Shown here: in pieces, positions 61,501 through 64,000 of the stretch
How positions within the stretch are numbered: position 1 is the stretch's first letter
How the letters are laid out: every line of letters starts with the position of its first letter
Assembly: GCF_010015445.1 (NCBI RefSeq)
Contig: NC_053127.1
Coordinates: forward strand, 8,760,276-8,824,275
From: Perca fluviatilis
Lineage: Eukaryota > Chordata > Actinopteri > Perciformes > Percidae
DNA: 64,000 nt
Reading direction: 5' to 3'
Position numbers and translations under genes: made by a program
The notes under the pieces: generated by a model
What the model saw: the letters and a program-made list of their open reading frames with translations, nothing else
What the model was told of the DNA's origin: nothing
Databases searched by the model: none

Positions 61501-63826
61501 GAATTCACCGACATGTGAATACATAAGCTGCTTAACACCTGGTTAAATTCAAGTGTGGACACAGTTTTCGGGGTGTAAACTCTCAGCAAACCTCCACATG
61601 AATATTTCTCTACGGTTCTCTGAGGCAAATAAAGCACAACATACTGTAAAAGTGATATCTTAGCGGCTAAGATATCAAAATTAAGTTGTTAATTGTTGGC
61701 TAAGACTCAGCCAACAATTAACAACTTAATTTTTTTTTTTTTATTTCTTCTGTGTTCTGCGTGCAAAGTAGGATTTGTCCAGTTTCTCCAGTACTACTAC
61801 CAGAGTGGCTGTTTGTACAGACTCCGAGCGCTGGGAGAAAGACACAACATGGACGTGACCGTCGGTGAGTGCAGTCTGAACCGCTGTCAGTCACCAGCTT
61901 GTCACAGACAAACAATATTTGAGCATTTATTGTCTCATGTCGACTGTGTATTCCTTCATTGTTCATGTGTATGTATTCGTCGTGGTTACACTGTAACTAC
62001 GCAGGACGAATATCCTCTAATGATGACGATAGTATAAATAAGTGAAGCATCAAATAGTTTTGTATTTAACTAAAGGATCAAAATAGATAAAGGGGATTTT
62101 TTTTTTTTATGAACTTTTTCCTACTCCTTTTTGAACATGAGAATTTCTTATTCGAATCACTTACAATAATTTTGGAAGATTGTGCTGACATGTACATTTC
62201 CTTATTTATCTGTTATTTTACATGTTCAAAATAAACTACAAACTAACTAGATGAAGTAGATCTCAGCTCAGTGACTGTCTCCTCTCCTGGTGTTCAGAGG
62301 GTTTCCAGTCCTGGATGTGGAGAGGCTTGACCTTCCTCCTTCCTTTCTTGTTCTTTGGTCACGTGAGTAGCCTCTCTCTTAGTACAGCTCACTGCTTTCT
62401 TACATTTTGGGCTCATTAATGAGCTCTTTATAAATAAATTTATCATTGCTTATTCTGAAGATTTAAAACTGGTGACATTCTGATTTAAAAACAAACAACA
62501 ATAAAACCAATCTGGGTGAAAATCTCAGTTCAGAAATGCAAAAATAAAAACTAGGAACCCTTTTTTTTTTTTTTACTACAAAGTTGTCTTTTTATAGCAT
62601 TCTTGACCATTTACTGTTCCTCCTCTTCCAGTTCTGGCAGCTCTACAACAGCATAACACTCTTCCGGATGTTTCAGCTCCCGGAGTGTAAAGAGTGGCAG
62701 GTTTGTACACTGGAGAGCTTCAACGTTCCCACGGTCATTTAATTTGCCAGACATGTCACTCCACTTTAATCTCTCATTCCTGCGGTGTGGTGTCCGTTGA
62801 GGATAAATGTCCATAAATCTGTTTTAGAAAGCATAAAAAAGGAATTATAACTTGGCTCATTAAATCAGATTCTGACTTTTTCTTCAGTTAAAGTAATCCA
62901 GTTGTGCTCTGTACAGTGCAAACACAAGAACTACTTGTATCCAGAGCAGCATGACATGACTCAGATTGGTCTAAATGTAAACTAATGTATAAAGCTAAAT
63001 AAAAAAAAAAGAAATCTCATGATCCGGTGTTGAAGCTCAGCGCCATGGGCCGTCTCAAAAGTGCATGCGTCTCATTTTTTTGTCACTAGAGTTTCTAATT
63101 GTGTCATAAAAATGTCAAATTAACTTTATTTTTTAATCTGAAACTCCCATTGTATGCACAACCCCCTTCTTTTCTTAAAAAGAACAGAAAAATGCAACAT
63201 TGCCCAATGAGCTATTATGGCTTGTTTATGTGTTGTTGTTTTTTTCCTAACGGTGTTCTCTGTCTTTTTTTGTTAACACCTGCACTTTGTATCCATTCTG
63301 TCTACTAATTTCCACCCAGACCAGTCACACAGCTTTTATTTATGTTATTCAGACTCTGTTGTGACCTACTTTTTTTTCAATGTGGGGTACATGTCTTGCT
63401 TTAACTTTTGATTAATTTATGTACAATGTTGTCAATGTGAAAATTATACTGCCAGTAGCATTATTACAGTAATTCATTTATAAATTTCATTTGGCATGTT
63501 TTGTTGACAGCTAAAATTAAATACATGTACCTACATGGCAGAAGTGAACAGCTTCCAGTGTAAATCCGAATAATAATATAAATGCAAATGTTTTGGTATA
63601 AAAGTTAACCAATAGTAGCTCGTGTAACACTATGTTTTCTCTTATAAAAGTTCTATGAGTCGCCAAGAGCCTCTGACCAAGCTTTTCTTTTCTTTTTTTT
63701 ACTGGGGTGTAGGTTGCGATGTGTGGCTGCTCTTACATGGTGCTCTTCATGGGGAACTTCTTCACCACAGTGGCAGTGGTTTACCAGAAGTACATGAACA
63801 ACCAGGACAAGGCCAAGAGTTTATAA
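55532..63826 (+). CDS. tmem120a: Transmembrane protein 120A (TACAN)
   Basis: Twelve coding exons give 347 residues (human about 343): 55532-55609, 56467-56585, 57138-57269, 57513-57572, 57647-57742, 59195-59284, 61073-61138, 61310-61371, 61772-61864, 62298-62362, 62632-62700, 63713-63826. The N-terminal third is a coiled coil ([30 protein letters not shown]). [16 protein letters not shown] and [12 protein letters not shown] follow, then six hydrophobic segments with [32 protein letters not shown] and [20 protein letters not shown]. The WW..HH region corresponds to the part that contacts coenzyme A in published structures. The protein sits in the ER/nuclear envelope; reported roles include adipocyte nuclear organisation and a disputed mechanosensitive channel. 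CKEWQVAMCG and the styxl1 neighbour favour paralogue A over B. Confidence 0.93.
58600..59008 (+). mobile_element. L2-like LINE 3' fragment in tmem120a intron 5
   Basis: Reads the end of a LINE ORF ([24 protein letters not shown]) and then a 3' UTR ending GTGCTATACAAATAAAGC followed by TGCCT repeats at 58983-59005. This is the standard tail structure of an L2-type insertion. Confidence 0.75.
59400..59880. repeat. Dispersed fish repeat in tmem120a intron 6
   Basis: Starts near CATGGACTGTTAAATTAACG and ends near TTTTACAGTCTGTAG, which look like inverted ends, with AAACCAATGGGTGAAGTCA inside. No transposase frame was seen; the element class is not determined. Confidence 0.45.
60247..60939. mobile_element. 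Tc1/mariner-like element with long (about 200-bp) TIRs
   Basis: The ends are CAGTATCTCACAAAAGTGAG and its reverse complement, with TA on each side (60245-60246, 60940-60941). The inverted arms run about 200 bases, to the shared GTCTAAACCGCTGGCAAC near 60425 and 60765, so both arms give the same shadow reading frame. The short interior keeps only traces of a transposase. It is non-autonomous. Confidence 0.85.
61653..61732. repeat. Two adjacent perfect hairpins before tmem120a exon 9
   Basis: Hairpin 1: 12-base arms 61653-61664 and 61666-61677. Hairpin 2: 24-base arms 61678-61701 and 61709-61732, loop AAGACTC. A T-run and the exon-9 acceptor (61770-61771) follow directly. Confidence 0.9.
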
Positions 63827-64000
63827 GAACTGGTATAATGAACAGAATCACCAAAAATCCTCCTCTTTATGGAACATGCAAAGTTACCGTTAGCTCTAAT
63901 ATTCTCTTTAGAGCTCTTTACCGATGTCATGATTGTTGTCCTTGTGGGCCGTTTACGTGCACTGCTACTTTTATCAATGTCCTTTTGATTTCATTTTGGT
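63827..64000 (+). other. tmem120a 3' UTR, truncated by the window
   Basis: Non-coding sequence after the tmem120a stop. No AATAAA is seen before the window ends. Confidence 0.6.

Overview
This is a vertebrate nuclear window, almost certainly from a teleost and probably a perciform. Genes have GT-AG introns, three are recognisable vertebrate orthologues (hepacam, styxl1, tmem120a) and one is a PIM-family kinase of the fish type. The DNA between them is typical teleost repeat: tRNA-derived SINEs, L2-like LINE tails, hAT-like and Tc1-like miniature elements and long GT/CA tracts. There is no bacterial, phage or CRISPR content.

Layout. (1) 1-5181, minus strand: 5' part of hepacam (signal peptide exon, V-type and C2-type Ig exons); the transmembrane and cytoplasmic exons lie left of the window. 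(2) 5182-7370: promoter side of hepacam and decayed repeats. (3) 7371-10886, plus strand: a complete nine-exon PIM-like serine/threonine kinase of 407 residues. (4) 10887-13933: dispersed repeats, a hAT-like element and a broken LINE reverse transcriptase. (5) 13934-43328: a direct tandem triplication of an 8.6-10.8 kb unit. Each unit carries an AT-rich 28-bp minisatellite, a compact GC-richer candidate promoter, an unrecognised gene (a Ser/Arg/Glu-rich repeat exon plus a charged coiled-coil exon), a SINE, an L2 fragment, a GT tract, a 36-bp minisatellite open in several frames and an AATAAA. Copies 1 and 2 also hold a 1.5 kb TIR element; copy 3 keeps the unoccupied site. (6) 43329-45476: unique flank with a foldback MITE. 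(7) 45477-53567, plus: complete styxl1 (eight coding exons, 295 residues), a pseudophosphatase. (8) 55532-63826, plus: complete tmem120a (twelve coding exons, 347 residues). The styxl1-tmem120a order and orientation match the human 7q11.23 neighbourhood.

The genes do not form one pathway: hepacam is an adhesion protein, the PIM-like protein a kinase, STYXL1 a dead phosphatase with a rhodanese-like domain, TMEM120A a membrane protein. The least explained part is the triplicated locus. Its gene is not recognised, only copy 1 keeps the long reading frame, and copies 2 and 3 show many one- or two-base indels that may be decay or consensus error. All splice sites were placed by eye from reading frame, splice consensus and remembered family sequence; no transcript data were available.
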